Source: Streptomyces sp. 11x1 (GTDB lineage: Bacteria; Actinomycetota; Actinomycetes; Streptomycetales; Streptomycetaceae). Taken from it: a DNA stretch of 64,000 nucleotides. The notes under the pieces were generated by a model. That model was not told where the DNA came from and ran no database searches. It worked only from the letters and a program-made list of their open reading frames with translations. Made by a program: the position numbers and the translations under genes. Location: positions 8,891,001 through 8,955,000 of the forward strand of contig NZ_CP122458.1 in the NCBI RefSeq assembly GCF_032598905.1, read 5' to 3'. Numbering within the stretch: the first letter of the stretch is position 1; each line of letters opens with the position of its first letter. This document shows positions 31,259 through 43,658 of this stretch, in pieces.

Positions 31259-31560
31259 ACCCCTGTAGACTCCTCCACAGTGCTGCGTCCCGTGTCCGGC
31301 TCCGGTCGGCGCCTCAGGCGGGACATCCAGCCGGATCTTCGGATCCAGGAGCGTCGCGCACCGTCGTAGGTGTCGCGGGCAGCCCACCACCACTCGGATT
31401 CCCGGGACCGGTCGGTGGGCCGTTCGTGTGCTGCACGTATGTGCCCAGACCAGGGGAGCGGCTACCCGACATGTCCCTCGCGGACCTGACGGGATTCCCC
31501 GGCTGCGGATGCGACCTCCCGTAACCCTGAGGCAGCCGAATTGAAGGAAAAGGAAAAGAA
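31259..31560 (+). promoter_or_regulatory. Long rpsD leader region
   Basis: These 302 bases contain no convincing gene. TAGACT at 31266-31271 resembles a -10 element without a clear -35; a start near 31278 would give a leader of about 280 bases. A small GGATC-TTCG-GATCC hairpin lies at 31333-31346. An A/G-rich ribosome-binding region precedes rpsD. S4 commonly regulates its own mRNA, so a control structure is plausible but not shown. Confidence 0.4.
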
Positions 31561-32175
31561 GTGGCGAACCAGTCCCGCCCCAAGGTCAAGAAGTCGCGTG
31601 CCCTCGGCATCGCGCTGACCCCGAAGGCCGTCAAGTACTTCGAGGCCCGCCCCTACCCGCCGGGTGAGCACGGCCGTGGCCGCAAGCAGAACTCGGACTA
31701 CAAGGTCCGTCTGCTCGAGAAGCAGCGTCTGCGCGCGCAGTACGACGTGTCCGAGCGCCAGCTCGTCCGCGCCTACGAGCGTGCCTCCAAGGTCCAGGGC
31801 AAGACCGGTGAGGCCCTGATCATCGAGCTCGAGCGCCGTCTCGACGCGCTGGTCCTGCGTTCGGGCATCGCCCGCACGATCTACCAGGCCCGCCAGATGG
31901 TCGTCCACGGCCACATCGAGGTCAACGGTCACAAGGTCGACAAGCCGTCCTTCCGCGTCAAGCCGGACGACGTCGTCATGGTCCGTGAGCGCAGCCGTCA
32001 GAAGCCGCTGTTCGAGGTCGCCCGCGAGGGTGGCTTCGCCGCCGACGGCGAGACCCCGCGCTACCTCCAGGTGAACCTGAAGGCCCTGGCCTTCCGCCTG
32101 GACCGCGACCCGAACCGCAAGGAGATCCCGGTCATCTGCGACGAGCAGCTCGTCGTCGAGTACTACGCCCGTTGA
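31561..32175 (+). CDS. rpsD: 30S ribosomal protein S4
   Basis: Primary 16S rRNA-binding protein that nucleates 30S assembly. The 204-residue sequence has the N-terminal region starting [20 protein letters not shown], the S4 RNA-binding domain ([21 protein letters not shown] region with [15 protein letters not shown]), and the usual C-terminus. The N-terminal region has no zinc-type cysteine set, so it is a C-minus paralogue. It stands alone rather than in the rpoA operon, as in other Streptomyces. Confidence 0.97.
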   Translation: MANQSRPKVKKSRALGIALTPKAVKYFEARPYPPGEHGRGRKQNSDYKVRLLEKQRLRAQYDVSERQLVRAYERASKVQGKTGEALIIELERRLDALVLRSGIARTIYQARQMVVHGHIEVNGHKVDKPSFRVKPDDVVMVRERSRQKPLFEVAREGGFAADGETPRYLQVNLKALAFRLDRDPNRKEIPVICDEQLVVEYYAR

Positions 32176-32214
32176 TCCTCTTTCGACGGACGTAGTACAT
32201 ACGCACCGAGCGTC

Positions 32215-32278
32215 AGCCCGTCGTCCCCCCGCCCTCTTGGCGGGCGGGACGGCGGGCTCTCGCCTTGCTACGGCGAGA
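32215..32278 (+). terminator. Tandem hairpins after rpsD
   Basis: The first hairpin (32215-32258) pairs AGCCCGTCGTCCC... with GGCGGGCGGGACGGCGGGCT through one G-U pair and one bulge. The second, TCTCGCC-TTGCTAC-GGCGAGA (32258-32278), follows directly. Together they form a probable terminator 40 bases after the stop. Confidence 0.6.
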
Positions 32279-32403
32279 TCGCGGCGAGCCGGCTGCGGTC
32301 TCCGCGCTGAGTACTAATGCGGTACTGAGCGATCGCCGCGGCGCGATAGGCTCGGGACACGACTTTCGACGTTCAGGCATGTTCCAGGGAGCGGGTGCAG
32401 ACA

Positions 32404-32850
32404 GTGTCCGGTGGAGAGGTGGCCGGGATCCTGGTGGCCGTCTTCTGGGCGATCCTGGTCTCCTTCCTCGCCGTCGCGCTGGCGAGGCTGGCCCAGACGC
32501 TCAGAGCGACCACCAAGCTCGTCGCGGACGTGACCGACCAGGCCGTCCCCCTCCTCGCCGACGCGTCCACCGCGGTCCGCTCCGCGCAGACCCAGATCGA
32601 GCGGGTCGACGCCATCGCGTCCGACGTCCAGGAGGTCACGTCGAACGCCTCGGCGCTCTCCACGACCGTCGCGTCCACCTTCGGCGGCCCCCTCGTGAAG
32701 GTCGCCGCCTTCGGCTACGGCGTACGCCGGGCCATGGGCGGCCGCCGGGAGGGCGAGCCCGCCGAGGAGCGGCGTCGTACCGTGATCGTGGGACGCACCG
32801 TTCCGGGCACGCGCCGGAGCAGGCGTGACACCCGTGGAAAGAAGGACTGA
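32404..32850 (+). CDS. DUF948 domain membrane protein
   Basis: A 148-residue protein with an N-terminal membrane helix (about 5-27), then a helical region with heptad-like spacing (about 30-95), and a basic tail. This matches DUF948, a small family of unknown function with a phage-tail-like or coiled-coil helix. Two GTG starts are possible: 32395 (3 bases from GGGAG) and 32404 (12 bases); neither spacing is ideal. I use 32404 because the protein then begins just before the membrane helix. It leads an apparent operon with the next gene and alaS. Confidence 0.78.
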   Translation: MSGGEVAGILVAVFWAILVSFLAVALARLAQTLRATTKLVADVTDQAVPLLADASTAVRSAQTQIERVDAIASDVQEVTSNASALSTTVASTFGGPLVKVAAFGYGVRRAMGGRREGEPAEERRRTVIVGRTVPGTRRSRRDTRGKKD

Positions 32851-32857
32851 CCGAGCG

Positions 32858-33232
32858 ATGTTCCGCCGTACGTTCTGGTTCACCACAGGGGTCGCCGCCG
32901 GAGTGTGGGCCACCACCAAGGTCAACCGCAAGCTGAAGCAGCTCACCCCCGAGCACCTCGCCACCCAGGCCGCGCACAAGGCGGTCGAGGCGGGCCACAG
33001 GCTCAAGGACCGGGCCGTCCACTTCGCGCTCGACGTCCGCGACAACATGGCCCAGCGGGAGGCCGAGTTGGGCGAGGCACTCGGTATCGAGGCCAACCCC
33101 GACACGTACCCGGAGCTTCCGGCCCCGCGGCGCGTCGTCGCCATCGAGAACAGCAACACCCCGAAGTACAGCAGGAATCCGCGGTACGCCGACAACTCGT
33201 CGTACCCGTACAACCGGAATGAGGACCACTGA
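32858..33232 (+). CDS. Small conserved Streptomyces protein (DUF6167-like)
   Basis: A 124-residue protein with a short hydrophobic N-terminal segment (about 5-22), a basic helix ([11 protein letters not shown]) and a Tyr/Asn-rich C-terminus ending RNEDH. From memory it matches DUF6167, found between the DUF948 gene and alaS in streptomycetes. Function unknown. It begins 7 bases after the DUF948 stop and its TGA shares one base with the alaS ATG, so the three genes form an operon. Confidence 0.75.
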   Translation: MFRRTFWFTTGVAAGVWATTKVNRKLKQLTPEHLATQAAHKAVEAGHRLKDRAVHFALDVRDNMAQREAELGEALGIEANPDTYPELPAPRRVVAIENSNTPKYSRNPRYADNSSYPYNRNEDH

Positions 33233-35904
33233 TGGAGTCGGCCGAGATTCGTCGCCGCTGGTTGAGCTTCTTCGAGGAGCGCGGTCACACCGTTGTCCCT
33301 TCGGCGTCGCTCATCGCGGACGACCCGACTCTGCTCCTGGTCAACGCGGGCATGGTCCCCTTCAAGCCGTACTTCCTGGGTGAGGTCAAGCCCTCCTTCG
33401 CCCGCGCCACCAGCGTGCAGAAGTGCGTCCGCACGCCTGACATCGAAGAGGTCGGCAAGACCACCCGGCACGGCACGTTCTTCCAGATGTGCGGCAACTT
33501 CTCCTTCGGCGACTACTTCAAGGAAGGCGCCATCAAGCACGCCTGGGAGCTGCTCACCAGCCCCCAGGACAAGGGTGGTTACGGCCTGGAGCCGGAGAAG
33601 CTCTGGATCACCGTCTACAAGGACGACGACGAGGCCGAGCGCATCTGGCACGAGCAGATCGGCGTGCCCAAGGAGCGCATCCAGCGCCTCGGCATGAAGG
33701 ACAACTACTGGTCCATGGGCGTCCCCGGCCCGTGCGGCCCGTGCTCCGAGATCAACTACGACCGCGGCCCCGAGTTCGGCGTCGAGGGCGGCCCCGCCGT
33801 CAACGACGAGCGGTACGTGGAGATCTGGAACCTGGTCTTCATGCAGTACGAGCGCGGCGAGGGCACCTCCAAGGAGGACTTCGAGATCCTCGGCGAGCTG
33901 CCCAGCAAGAACATCGACACCGGCCTCGGCCTGGAGCGCCTCGCCATGATTCTGCAGGGCGTGCAGAACATGTACGAGATCGACACCTCCATGGTCGTCA
34001 TCAACAAGGCCACCGAGCTGACCGGCGTCCGCTACGGCGACGCCCGCGAGTCCGACGTCTCCCTGCGCGTGGTCACCGACCACATCCGCACCGCTGTGAT
34101 GCTCATCGGCGACGGCGTCACCCCCGGCAACGAGGGCCGTGGTTACGTCCTGCGCCGCATCATGCGCCGCGCCATCCGCAACATGCGCCTCCTCGGTGCC
34201 ACCGGCCCGGTCGTCAAGGACCTCATCGACGTCGTCATCGGCATGATGGGTCAGCAGTACCCCGAGCTGATCACCGACCGCGAGCGCATCGAGAAGGTGG
34301 CCCTCGCCGAGGAGAACGCCTTCCTCAAGACGCTGAAGGCCGGCACCAACATCCTCGACACCGCCGTGACCGAGACCAAGGCCTCCGGTGGCCAGGTCCT
34401 GGCCGGCGACAAGGCCTTCCTGCTCCACGACACCTGGGGCTTCCCGATCGACCTCACCCTGGAGATGGCCGCCGAACAGGGCCTCTCCGTGGACGAGGAC
34501 GGCTTCCGCCGTCTGATGAAGGAGCAGCGGGACCGCGCCAAGGCCGACGCCCGCGCCAAGAAGACCGGCCACGCCGACCTCGGCGCCTACCGCGAGATCG
34601 CCGACGCCGCCGGCGAGACCGAGTTCATCGGCTACTCGGACACCGAGGGCGAGTCCACGGTCGTCGGCATCCTTGTCGACGGCCTCTCCTCGCCTGCCGC
34701 CACCGAGGGCGACGAGGTCGAGATCGTCCTCGACCGCACCCCGTTCTACGCCGAGGGTGGCGGCCAGATCGGCGACACCGGCCGGATCAAGGTCGACTCC
34801 GGTGCCGTCATCGAGATCCGCGACTGCCAGAAGCCGGTCCCGGGCGTGTACGTCCACAAGGGCGTCGTCCAGGTCGGCGAAGTGACCGTCGGCGCCAAGG
34901 CCCAGGCCTCCATCGACGGCCGTCGCCGCACCGCCATCGCCCGCGCCCACTCGGCCACCCACCTCACCCACCAGGCCCTGCGTGACGCCCTCGGTCCGAC
35001 GGCCGCCCAGGCCGGTTCCGAGAACCAGCCGGGTCGCTTCCGCTTCGACTTCGGATCCCCGTCCGCCGTTCCGACGGCCGTGATGACCGACGTCGAGCAG
35101 AAGATCAACGAGGTGCTCTCCCGCGACCTGGACGTCCACGCGGAGATCCTGAGCCTCGACGAGGCCAAGAAGCAGGGCGCCATCGCCGAGTTCGGCGAGA
35201 AGTACGGCGAGCGCGTCCGTGTCGTCACCATCGGCGACTTCTCCAAGGAGCTGTGCGGCGGCACGCACGTCCACAACACCTCGCAGCTCGGCCTGGTCAA
35301 GCTGCTGGGGGAGTCCTCGATCGGCTCCGGTGTGCGCCGTATCGAGGCCCTGGTCGGCGTCGACGCCTACAACTTCCTCGCCCGTGAGCACACGGTCGTC
35401 GCCCAGCTCCAGGAGCTGATCAAGGGCCGTCCCGAGGAGCTTCCGGAGAAGGTCTCCGCCATGCTCGGCAAGCTCAAGGACGCCGAGAAGGAGATCGAGA
35501 AGTTCCGCGCCGAGAAGGTGCTGCAGGCCGCCGCCGGTCTCGCCGAGTCCGCCAAGGACGTCGCCGGCGTCGCTCTCGTGACCGGGCAGGTCCCGGACGG
35601 CACCACCGCCGACGACCTCCGCAAGCTCGTCCTCGACGTACGCGGACGCATCCAGGGCGGCCGGGCCGTCGTGGTCGCCCTGTTCACCGTCGTGAACGGT
35701 AAGCCGCTGACGGTCATCGCCACCAACGAGGCCGCCCGCGAGCGTGGCCTCAAGGCCGGTGACCTGGTCCGTACGGCCGCCAAGACGCTCGGCGGCGGCG
35801 GTGGCGGCAAGCCGGACGTCGCCCAGGGCGGTGGCCAGAACCCGGCCGCCGTCGGCGAGGCCGTGGACGCGGTCGAGCGCCTGGTCGCCGAGACGGCCAA
35901 GTGA
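33232..35904 (+). CDS. alaS: Alanyl-tRNA synthetase
   Basis: Charges tRNA-Ala and edits mischarged Ser and Gly. The 890-residue protein has the class II core at the N-terminus ([29 protein letters not shown]), the editing domain with HSATHLTH and the zinc motif [13 protein letters not shown], and the C-Ala domain ending in a Gly-rich [15 protein letters not shown] segment. All expected parts are present. The ATG overlaps the preceding stop by one base; its own stop overlaps the ruvX GTG (GTGA). Confidence 0.97.
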   Translation: MESAEIRRRWLSFFEERGHTVVPSASLIADDPTLLLVNAGMVPFKPYFLGEVKPSFARATSVQKCVRTPDIEEVGKTTRHGTFFQMCGNFSFGDYFKEGAIKHAWELLTSPQDKGGYGLEPEKLWITVYKDDDEAERIWHEQIGVPKERIQRLGMKDNYWSMGVPGPCGPCSEINYDRGPEFGVEGGPAVNDERYVEIWNLVFMQYERGEGTSKEDFEILGELPSKNIDTGLGLERLAMILQGVQNMYEIDTSMVVINKATELTGVRYGDARESDVSLRVVTDHIRTAVMLIGDGVTPGNEGRGYVLRRIMRRAIRNMRLLGATGPVVKDLIDVVIGMMGQQYPELITDRERIEKVALAEENAFLKTLKAGTNILDTAVTETKASGGQVLAGDKAFLLHDTWGFPIDLTLEMAAEQGLSVDEDGFRRLMKEQRDRAKADARAKKTGHADLGAYREIADAAGETEFIGYSDTEGESTVVGILVDGLSSPAATEGDEVEIVLDRTPFYAEGGGQIGDTGRIKVDSGAVIEIRDCQKPVPGVYVHKGVVQVGEVTVGAKAQASIDGRRRTAIARAHSATHLTHQALRDALGPTAAQAGSENQPGRFRFDFGSPSAVPTAVMTDVEQKINEVLSRDLDVHAEILSLDEAKKQGAIAEFGEKYGERVRVVTIGDFSKELCGGTHVHNTSQLGLVKLLGESSIGSGVRRIEALVGVDAYNFLAREHTVVAQLQELIKGRPEELPEKVSAMLGKLKDAEKEIEKFRAEKVLQAAAGLAESAKDVAGVALVTGQVPDGTTADDLRKLVLDVRGRIQGGRAVVVALFTVVNGKPLTVIATNEAARERGLKAGDLVRTAAKTLGGGGGGKPDVAQGGGQNPAAVGEAVDAVERLVAETAK

Positions 35905-36407
35905 CCACCACGGATCCCACGAGCGAAGGCGACGGTCCGGCCATGCGCCGTGGCCGTCGCCTCGCGATCGACGTCGGGGACGCCCGTATCGGGGTCGCCT
36001 CCTGCGACCCCGACGGGATCCTCGCCACCCCCGTCGAGACGGTTCCCGGACGCGATGTCCCCGCAGCTCAGCGTCGACTGAGACAACTGGTCGACGAATA
36101 CGTACCCATCGAGGTAATCGTCGGCCTGCCACGCTCTCTCAAAGGGGGAGAAGGCCCGGCCGCAGTCAAGGTGCGGGGTTTCGCCCAGGAGTTGGCCCGC
36201 ATGATCGCGCCGGTTCCGGTCAGACTCATCGACGAGAGGATGACCACAGTGACGGCCGGTCAAGGACTTCGTGCCTCGGGTGTGAAATCCAAGAAGGGCA
36301 GGTCGGTCATCGACCAGGCAGCAGCCGTGATCATTCTGCAACAAGCGCTGGAATCCGAACGGGCGTCAGGCAAAGCACCGGGCGAGGGCGTCGAAGTGGT
36401 CATCTGA
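35901..36407 (+). CDS. ruvX: Putative pre-16S rRNA nuclease / Holliday junction resolvase-like (YqgF)
   Basis: A 168-residue RNase H-fold protein of the YqgF family, implicated in maturing the 5' end of 16S rRNA. The first acidic residue lies in [14 protein letters not shown], followed by [14 protein letters not shown] and the final acidic region DERMTTV; the [10 protein letters not shown] block is also present. The GTG overlaps alaS, a pairing found in most actinobacteria. A 124-base gap before mltG has no obvious terminator. Confidence 0.92.
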   Translation: MTTTDPTSEGDGPAMRRGRRLAIDVGDARIGVASCDPDGILATPVETVPGRDVPAAQRRLRQLVDEYVPIEVIVGLPRSLKGGEGPAAVKVRGFAQELARMIAPVPVRLIDERMTTVTAGQGLRASGVKSKKGRSVIDQAAAVIILQQALESERASGKAPGEGVEVVI

Positions 36408-36531
36408 TCGCGATACGGTAACGTTCCGCGCGATGTGGGGGCCTTCGAACAGCCACCGCACAAAAAGAGGCGGGGACGACAGCCGAGCCACAGGCCCCGC
36501 GTGACCGCCGCCTCGCGGCTCTAGGGGATCG

Positions 36532-38337
36532 ATGACTGAGTATGGCCGGGGCCAAGGCTCCGAACCGTGGCATCCGGACGACCCGTTGTACGGGGACGGC
36601 GGATGGGACGGACAGCAGGCCCAGGGAGGCCAGCAGTCCGCCTACGGCGGCCAGCCGCAGCAGCACTACCCGGAGCAGCAGCAGTACCAGCAGCACTACG
36701 GCAACGGCAACGGCCACGGCGGCTGGGACAACGGCCACCAGGACGCCTACGCCCAGCAGCAGTACCAGCAGGAGTACGGCGACCCGGGGCAGCAGTACCC
36801 CGGCCAGCAGCAGCCACAGCACCACCAGCAGTACACCGGCCATGGTGAGCAGCAGTACGGCCAGGGCAACGGGGGCTGGAACGACGGAACCGCCCAGCAC
36901 CCGCAGGGCACTTACGCCGCCGACCCGAACGACCCCTACGGGGGGCAGCAGCAGGCGATGGCCTACGGCGGCGGCCAGCAGGACTTCTACGGGACGCCGG
37001 ACGCGTATCCGCCGCCGGAGCCGCCTGCTCGCCGGGGCGCGGAGACCCGGCCCGCGCCGGCTCCGGAGCCCGAGGCGGAGACGCAATCGGCCGCGGACCG
37101 TACGGACTGGGACCCCGGACCGGACCAGGGCGAGCACGCGTTCTTCGCGGGTGGCGGCGGTGACGACGAGGACGACGAGGCCGAGGAACGCGCCGGCCGC
37201 GGTGACCGGAAGGGCCGCGGCGGAAAGTCCAAGAAACCGGGCAAGAGCGGCAAGAAGCGTCGCAGTGGATGCGCCTGCCTGGTGGTCGTCATGGTCTTCG
37301 GTGGCGGATTCGCCGGTGTGAGCTACTTCGGCTACCAGTTCTTCCAGAGCCGCTTCGGCGAGGCCCCTGATTACTCGGGTAACGGCACCAACGAGACGGT
37401 CACGATCACGGTCGCCAAGGGTGAGTTCGGGTCGGCGATCGGGCAGAAGCTGAAGGCGGCCGGGGTCGTCAAGAGTGTGGATGCCTTCACGGCCGCGCTG
37501 GCGCAGAATCCCGACAGGCCCAATATTCAGGCGGGCGTTTATCTCCTCAAGAAGGAGATGTCCGCTGAAAGCGCTATCACCCTCATGCTCGACCCGAAGA
37601 GCCAGAACAACTTCACTGTGCGCGAAGGCGAGCGGAACAGCGCAATCTATGTCTTGATCGACAAGGAACTCGGCCTCAAGAAGGGCACCACCGAGGACGT
37701 CGCCGGGAAGAAATGGGAATCCCTCGGCCTCCCCAAGTGGGCCAACGACAACGACGACATCAAGGACCCGCTGGAAGGATTCCTCTACCCTTCCACGTAT
37801 CCGGTCTCCAAGGACATGAAGCCCGAGCAGGTCCTCAAGGAATTGATCGCCCTGGCGAAGGCGAAATACGAGCAGTTCGATCTGGCCGGCAAAGCCAAGG
37901 GGCTGAAGCTCGAGAATCCGCTTCAGGTCCTCACTGTCGCGAGCCTCGTACAGGCCGAGGGGAACAACAAGAAGGACTACAAGAAGATCGCGCGGGTCGT
38001 CTACAACCGCCTTGAGCCCAACAACGCGGAGACGGCCGGTCTGCTCGACTTCGACTCGACGGTCAATTACCTGCGCGGTGAATCCAAGTTGGCGACCGGC
38101 TCGGTCGACTCGCTGCGACAGATCGACGACCCGTACAACACGTACAAGGTGTATGGATTGCCGCCCGGGCCGATCGGGAACCCCGGTGACGAGGCGATCG
38201 AGGGGGCCCTCAAGCCTGCCAAGGGCGACTGGTACTACTTCGTGTCGATCAACGAGGACGAGACGCTCTTCGCCGTGACCAACGAAGAGCACAACAAGAA
38301 CCGCCGGAAGTACCAGGAAGCGCAGAACGCACAATGA
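36532..38337 (+). CDS. mltG: Endolytic murein transglycosylase MltG with long disordered cytoplasmic region
   Basis: Cleaves nascent peptidoglycan glycan strands at the membrane and may set their length. The 601-residue protein has a cytoplasmic N-terminus of about 245 residues. Residues 1-157 are Gln/Gly/Tyr/His-rich and prion-like, with three GGW(D/N) repeats at 23, 63 and 114. An Asp/Glu patch lies at 209-219 and a Lys/Arg/Gly patch at 220-244. A membrane helix lies at about 247-268, followed by a LysM-like segment and the YceG domain. The catalytic Glu is in ASLVQAEGNNKKDYKKIARV, as in E. coli MltG. The stop overlaps the aroE ATG. Confidence 0.92.
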   Translation: MTEYGRGQGSEPWHPDDPLYGDGGWDGQQAQGGQQSAYGGQPQQHYPEQQQYQQHYGNGNGHGGWDNGHQDAYAQQQYQQEYGDPGQQYPGQQQPQHHQQYTGHGEQQYGQGNGGWNDGTAQHPQGTYAADPNDPYGGQQQAMAYGGGQQDFYGTPDAYPPPEPPARRGAETRPAPAPEPEAETQSAADRTDWDPGPDQGEHAFFAGGGGDDEDDEAEERAGRGDRKGRGGKSKKPGKSGKKRRSGCACLVVVMVFGGGFAGVSYFGYQFFQSRFGEAPDYSGNGTNETVTITVAKGEFGSAIGQKLKAAGVVKSVDAFTAALAQNPDRPNIQAGVYLLKKEMSAESAITLMLDPKSQNNFTVREGERNSAIYVLIDKELGLKKGTTEDVAGKKWESLGLPKWANDNDDIKDPLEGFLYPSTYPVSKDMKPEQVLKELIALAKAKYEQFDLAGKAKGLKLENPLQVLTVASLVQAEGNNKKDYKKIARVVYNRLEPNNAETAGLLDFDSTVNYLRGESKLATGSVDSLRQIDDPYNTYKVYGLPPGPIGNPGDEAIEGALKPAKGDWYYFVSINEDETLFAVTNEEHNKNRRKYQEAQNAQ

Positions 38338-39173
38338 GCCGCACCGCCAGCAAGAACCGTGCCGCCGTGCTCGGTTCGCCGATCGCCCACTCGCTCTCGC
38401 CGGTGCTGCACCGGGCCGCCTACGCCGAACTCGGGCTCACCGGCTGGTCGTACGACCGCTTCGAGGTCGACGAGAAGGCGCTGCCCGGGTTCGTCGAGCA
38501 GCTCGGGCCGGAGTGGGCGGGCCTGTCGCTGACGATGCCGCTCAAGCGGGCGGTCATTCCGCTGCTGGACGAGATCACCGAGACGGCCACGTCCGTCGAA
38601 GCCGTCAACACGCTGGTGTTCACCGAGGACGGACGGCGCGTCGGCGACAACACCGACATCCCCGGCATGGTCGCCGCCCTGCGGGAGCGCGGCATCGAGC
38701 AGGTGGAGTCGGCGGCCGTCCTCGGCGCGGGCGCCACCGCCTCCTCCGCGCTGGCCGCGCTCGCCCGGATCTGCACGGGTGAGGTCGTGGCGTACGTCCG
38801 GAGCGAGGCGCGGGCCGCCGAGATGCGGCAGTGGGGCGAGCGGCTGGACGTCGAGGTGCGCACGGCGGACTGGGCGGAGGCCGAGCGGGCGCTGAGCGCT
38901 CCGCTGGTCATCGCCACGACTCCGGCCGGGGCGACGGATGCGCTCTCCGGGGCGGTGCCGGAGCGGCCGACGACGCTGTTCGACGTGCTGTACCACCCGT
39001 GGCCGACGGAGCTCGCCGCGCGCTGGTCGGCCTACGGCGGTGCCGTCGTCAGCGGGCTGGATCTCCTCGTCCACCAGGCGGTTCTGCAGGTCGAGCAGAT
39101 GACGGGGTGCAAGACGGCGCCGTTGGCGGCGATGCGGGCCGCGGGGGAGCGGGCGCTGGCCGAGCGGGGCTGA
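38334..39173 (+). CDS. aroE: Shikimate 5-dehydrogenase
   Basis: Reduces 3-dehydroshikimate to shikimate with NADPH. The 279-residue product has the substrate segment SPIAHSLSP (15-23), catalytic Lys71 in SLTMPLK, Asp108 in GDNTDIPGM and a nucleotide-binding loop VLGAGATASSALAAL. It opens a shikimate gene block (aroE, aroC, aroK, aroB) and is translationally coupled to mltG by the ATGA overlap. Confidence 0.95.
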   Translation: MSRTASKNRAAVLGSPIAHSLSPVLHRAAYAELGLTGWSYDRFEVDEKALPGFVEQLGPEWAGLSLTMPLKRAVIPLLDEITETATSVEAVNTLVFTEDGRRVGDNTDIPGMVAALRERGIEQVESAAVLGAGATASSALAALARICTGEVVAYVRSEARAAEMRQWGERLDVEVRTADWAEAERALSAPLVIATTPAGATDALSGAVPERPTTLFDVLYHPWPTELAARWSAYGGAVVSGLDLLVHQAVLQVEQMTGCKTAPLAAMRAAGERALAERG

Positions 39174-39504
39174 GCCTCCCTCGTGCGCTGACCCGTCACC
39201 CTTGCACCTGGGGCCCTGCTGCTCGGCGGGCTCACTGGCAGGATCTCCACCACCGTGCGGGCCGGGCCACATGTGAGGCGATCAAGAGCGCGGTGGCGAA
39301 GACGGGACGACCTGGCGCGGTCCCCGCCGCTCGGCGCCCGTCGCCCCCGTCCGTCTGCTGGACCCGTGACCGGCTCGCGCCCCGGACGTGGGAGGATCGG
39401 AGGTGGCGGGCCGGGGCCGCGCACCCGGTAGCCGTCGCCGTACGCGAGGACGCGCGTACACGCAGGCAGGACGCAGTACCGGGCGCGAGCACTGAGGAGC
39501 ACCG
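39174..39504. other. Intergenic region between aroE and aroC, no gene seen
   Basis: This 331-base stretch has open frames on both strands, but they lack ribosome-binding sites or recognisable protein features and have codon patterns like shadow frames. No strong hairpin was found. A promoter for aroC could lie here but I could not identify one convincingly. In some relatives another gene occupies this site. Confidence 0.4.
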
Positions 39505-42292
<2,788 letters not shown>

Positions 42293-42300
42293 CGCCCGCT

Positions 42301-42427
42301 CGGGCATCACTTGCCCGATTCGCCTTGTGTCCCTGGCCACTTGGGCACTTCGGGCTGCCCCCGGCCGTTCACCAAACGACGGCCGGGGACGGTACCGTTC
42401 GGTGAGGGCGGGGTCGAAGGACCCCGC
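42301..42427 (+). terminator. Three hairpins after the aro block
   Basis: CGGGCA-TCACT-TGCCCG (42301-42317), CCCCGGCCGT with ACGGCCGGGG (42359-42368 and 42379-42388) and GCGGGGTC-GAAG-GACCCCGC (42408-42427) follow each other. The first two lie close to the aroB stop and are the likely terminators; the last lies nearer the next gene and could instead affect its leader. Confidence 0.5.
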
Positions 42428-42469
42428 TCGCCAGTGTCGATGTGACTGTACGAGACGGAGTGGCACCGG

Positions 42470-43462
42470 ATGCAGCACGCAGTGGGAGCTCCGCTGCCGC
42501 CGCCCCAACGGCCGGGGCAGGACCCGGCGGCCCCGTGGTCGCCGACCGCGAACCACCAGGGACACCCGGCACCCCCGCACCCCGGAGCACCGGGCGCGAA
42601 CCCGCCGGGGCACCCCGGTGCGGGCCACCCCGTTCCCCCGGGCGCGCACCCCGGCGCCGTACCGCCGCCCCCGCCCGCACCGGCGGCTCCGCCCACCCCG
42701 GCCGCACCCCCCGTCTCGGCACCCCCACCCGCCCCTCCCGGCTCGGTGCCCCCCGCGCCGGGTTTCGCCGGCGGCCCCGGGCACCCGCACCCCGCCGCCC
42801 CGCAGCAGACGGCGATGCCGAGGGACGCCACCGGACACGTGCAACTGCCGCCGGGCGGCCCCGTGACCATGCCGCCGCCCGCCACCGGCGCCCCCGACGT
42901 CACGACCACCACACTCGCGGTCCTGCTGATCGGGCCCGCGGGGGCGGGCAAGACCAGCGTCGCCAAGTACTGGGCGGACCACCGCCGGGTGCCCACCGCG
43001 CACATCAGCCTGGACGACGTGCGCGAGTGGGTGCGTTCGGGCTTCGCGGACCCGCAGTCCGGGTGGAACGACAACTCCGAGGCGCAGTATCGTCTCGCCC
43101 GCCGCACCTGCGGCTTCTCCGCCAGGAACTTCCTGGCCAACGGCATCTCCTGCATCCTCGACGACGCCGTCTTCCCCGACCGCCCGGTCGTCGGCCTCGG
43201 CGGCTGGAAGCGGCACGTCGGCCCCGGCCTGCTCCCGGTCGTCCTCCTTCCGGGCCTGGAGATTGTCCTCGAACGCAACGCCGAGCGCTCGGGCAACCGC
43301 CGTCTCACCGACGAAGAGGTGGCCCGCATCCACGGCCGGATGGCGGGTTGGTACGGCTCGGGCCTCCCGATCATCGACAACTCCCAACTGGATGTCCCGG
43401 CCACGGCAAGGGTCCTGGACGAGGTCCTGGCGAGGTCGATCGCCAGCCCCCCGAAGTGGTAG
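42470..43462 (+). CDS. P-loop ATP-binding protein with proline-rich N-terminus
   Basis: A 330-residue protein in two parts. Residues 1-145 are Pro/Gly/Ala/His-rich and surely disordered. Residues about 148-330 form a P-loop kinase-like domain with Walker A GPAGAGKTS (155-163), SLDDVREW (about 180-187, an Asp pair as in zeta-toxin and AAA_33-type kinases) and a lid-like region with ERNAERSGNRR. It could phosphorylate a small molecule, but no substrate is visible. GGAG lies 9 bases before the ATG. The gene stands alone, followed by a half-copy of the palindromic repeat. Confidence 0.8.
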   Translation: MQHAVGAPLPPPQRPGQDPAAPWSPTANHQGHPAPPHPGAPGANPPGHPGAGHPVPPGAHPGAVPPPPPAPAAPPTPAAPPVSAPPPAPPGSVPPAPGFAGGPGHPHPAAPQQTAMPRDATGHVQLPPGGPVTMPPPATGAPDVTTTTLAVLLIGPAGAGKTSVAKYWADHRRVPTAHISLDDVREWVRSGFADPQSGWNDNSEAQYRLARRTCGFSARNFLANGISCILDDAVFPDRPVVGLGGWKRHVGPGLLPVVLLPGLEIVLERNAERSGNRRLTDEEVARIHGRMAGWYGSGLPIIDNSQLDVPATARVLDEVLARSIASPPKW

Positions 43463-43508
43463 CCGAGCAGCAGGGGACGGCTCTGGCGAACCCGTTGAAC
43501 TGACCCGT

Positions 43509-43551
43509 GCCCCAAAGGGGCGCGGGGAACTGCGCGACAAGCCCCCACCGG
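43509..43551. repeat. Streptomyces GC-rich palindromic repeat, half copy 3
   Basis: Only the right-arm sequence is present (43516-43551, with the core AGGGGCGCGGGGAACTGCGCG and the outer CCCCCACCGG). A short GCCCC-AAA-GGGGC hairpin (43509-43521) replaces the rest. It starts 46 bases after the stop of the P-loop gene. Confidence 0.75.
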
Positions 43552-43658
43552 CTCGCGGACGGCACACAACCCCTCGCCGCACCCCCGTACTCCGCGCCGT
43601 GCCCCCAGCTGGCCCCGCTCGACCGGCGGCTGTCCGCCGAGGCTCATACGCTCGGCAC

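Noticed and set aside
31222..31524. Small protein in the rpsD leader
   Set aside because: It overlaps the rarA end in another frame, lacks an SD and has no recognisable features; a leader RNA is a better reading.
39174..39504. Short open frames on both strands between aroE and aroC
   Set aside because: No ribosome-binding site, no familiar protein segment, and composition like out-of-frame translation of GC-rich DNA.
42470..43462. Zeta-type toxin of a toxin-antitoxin pair
   Set aside because: The fold hint is there but no small partner gene overlaps or precedes it, and the proline-rich arm is not typical of such toxins.
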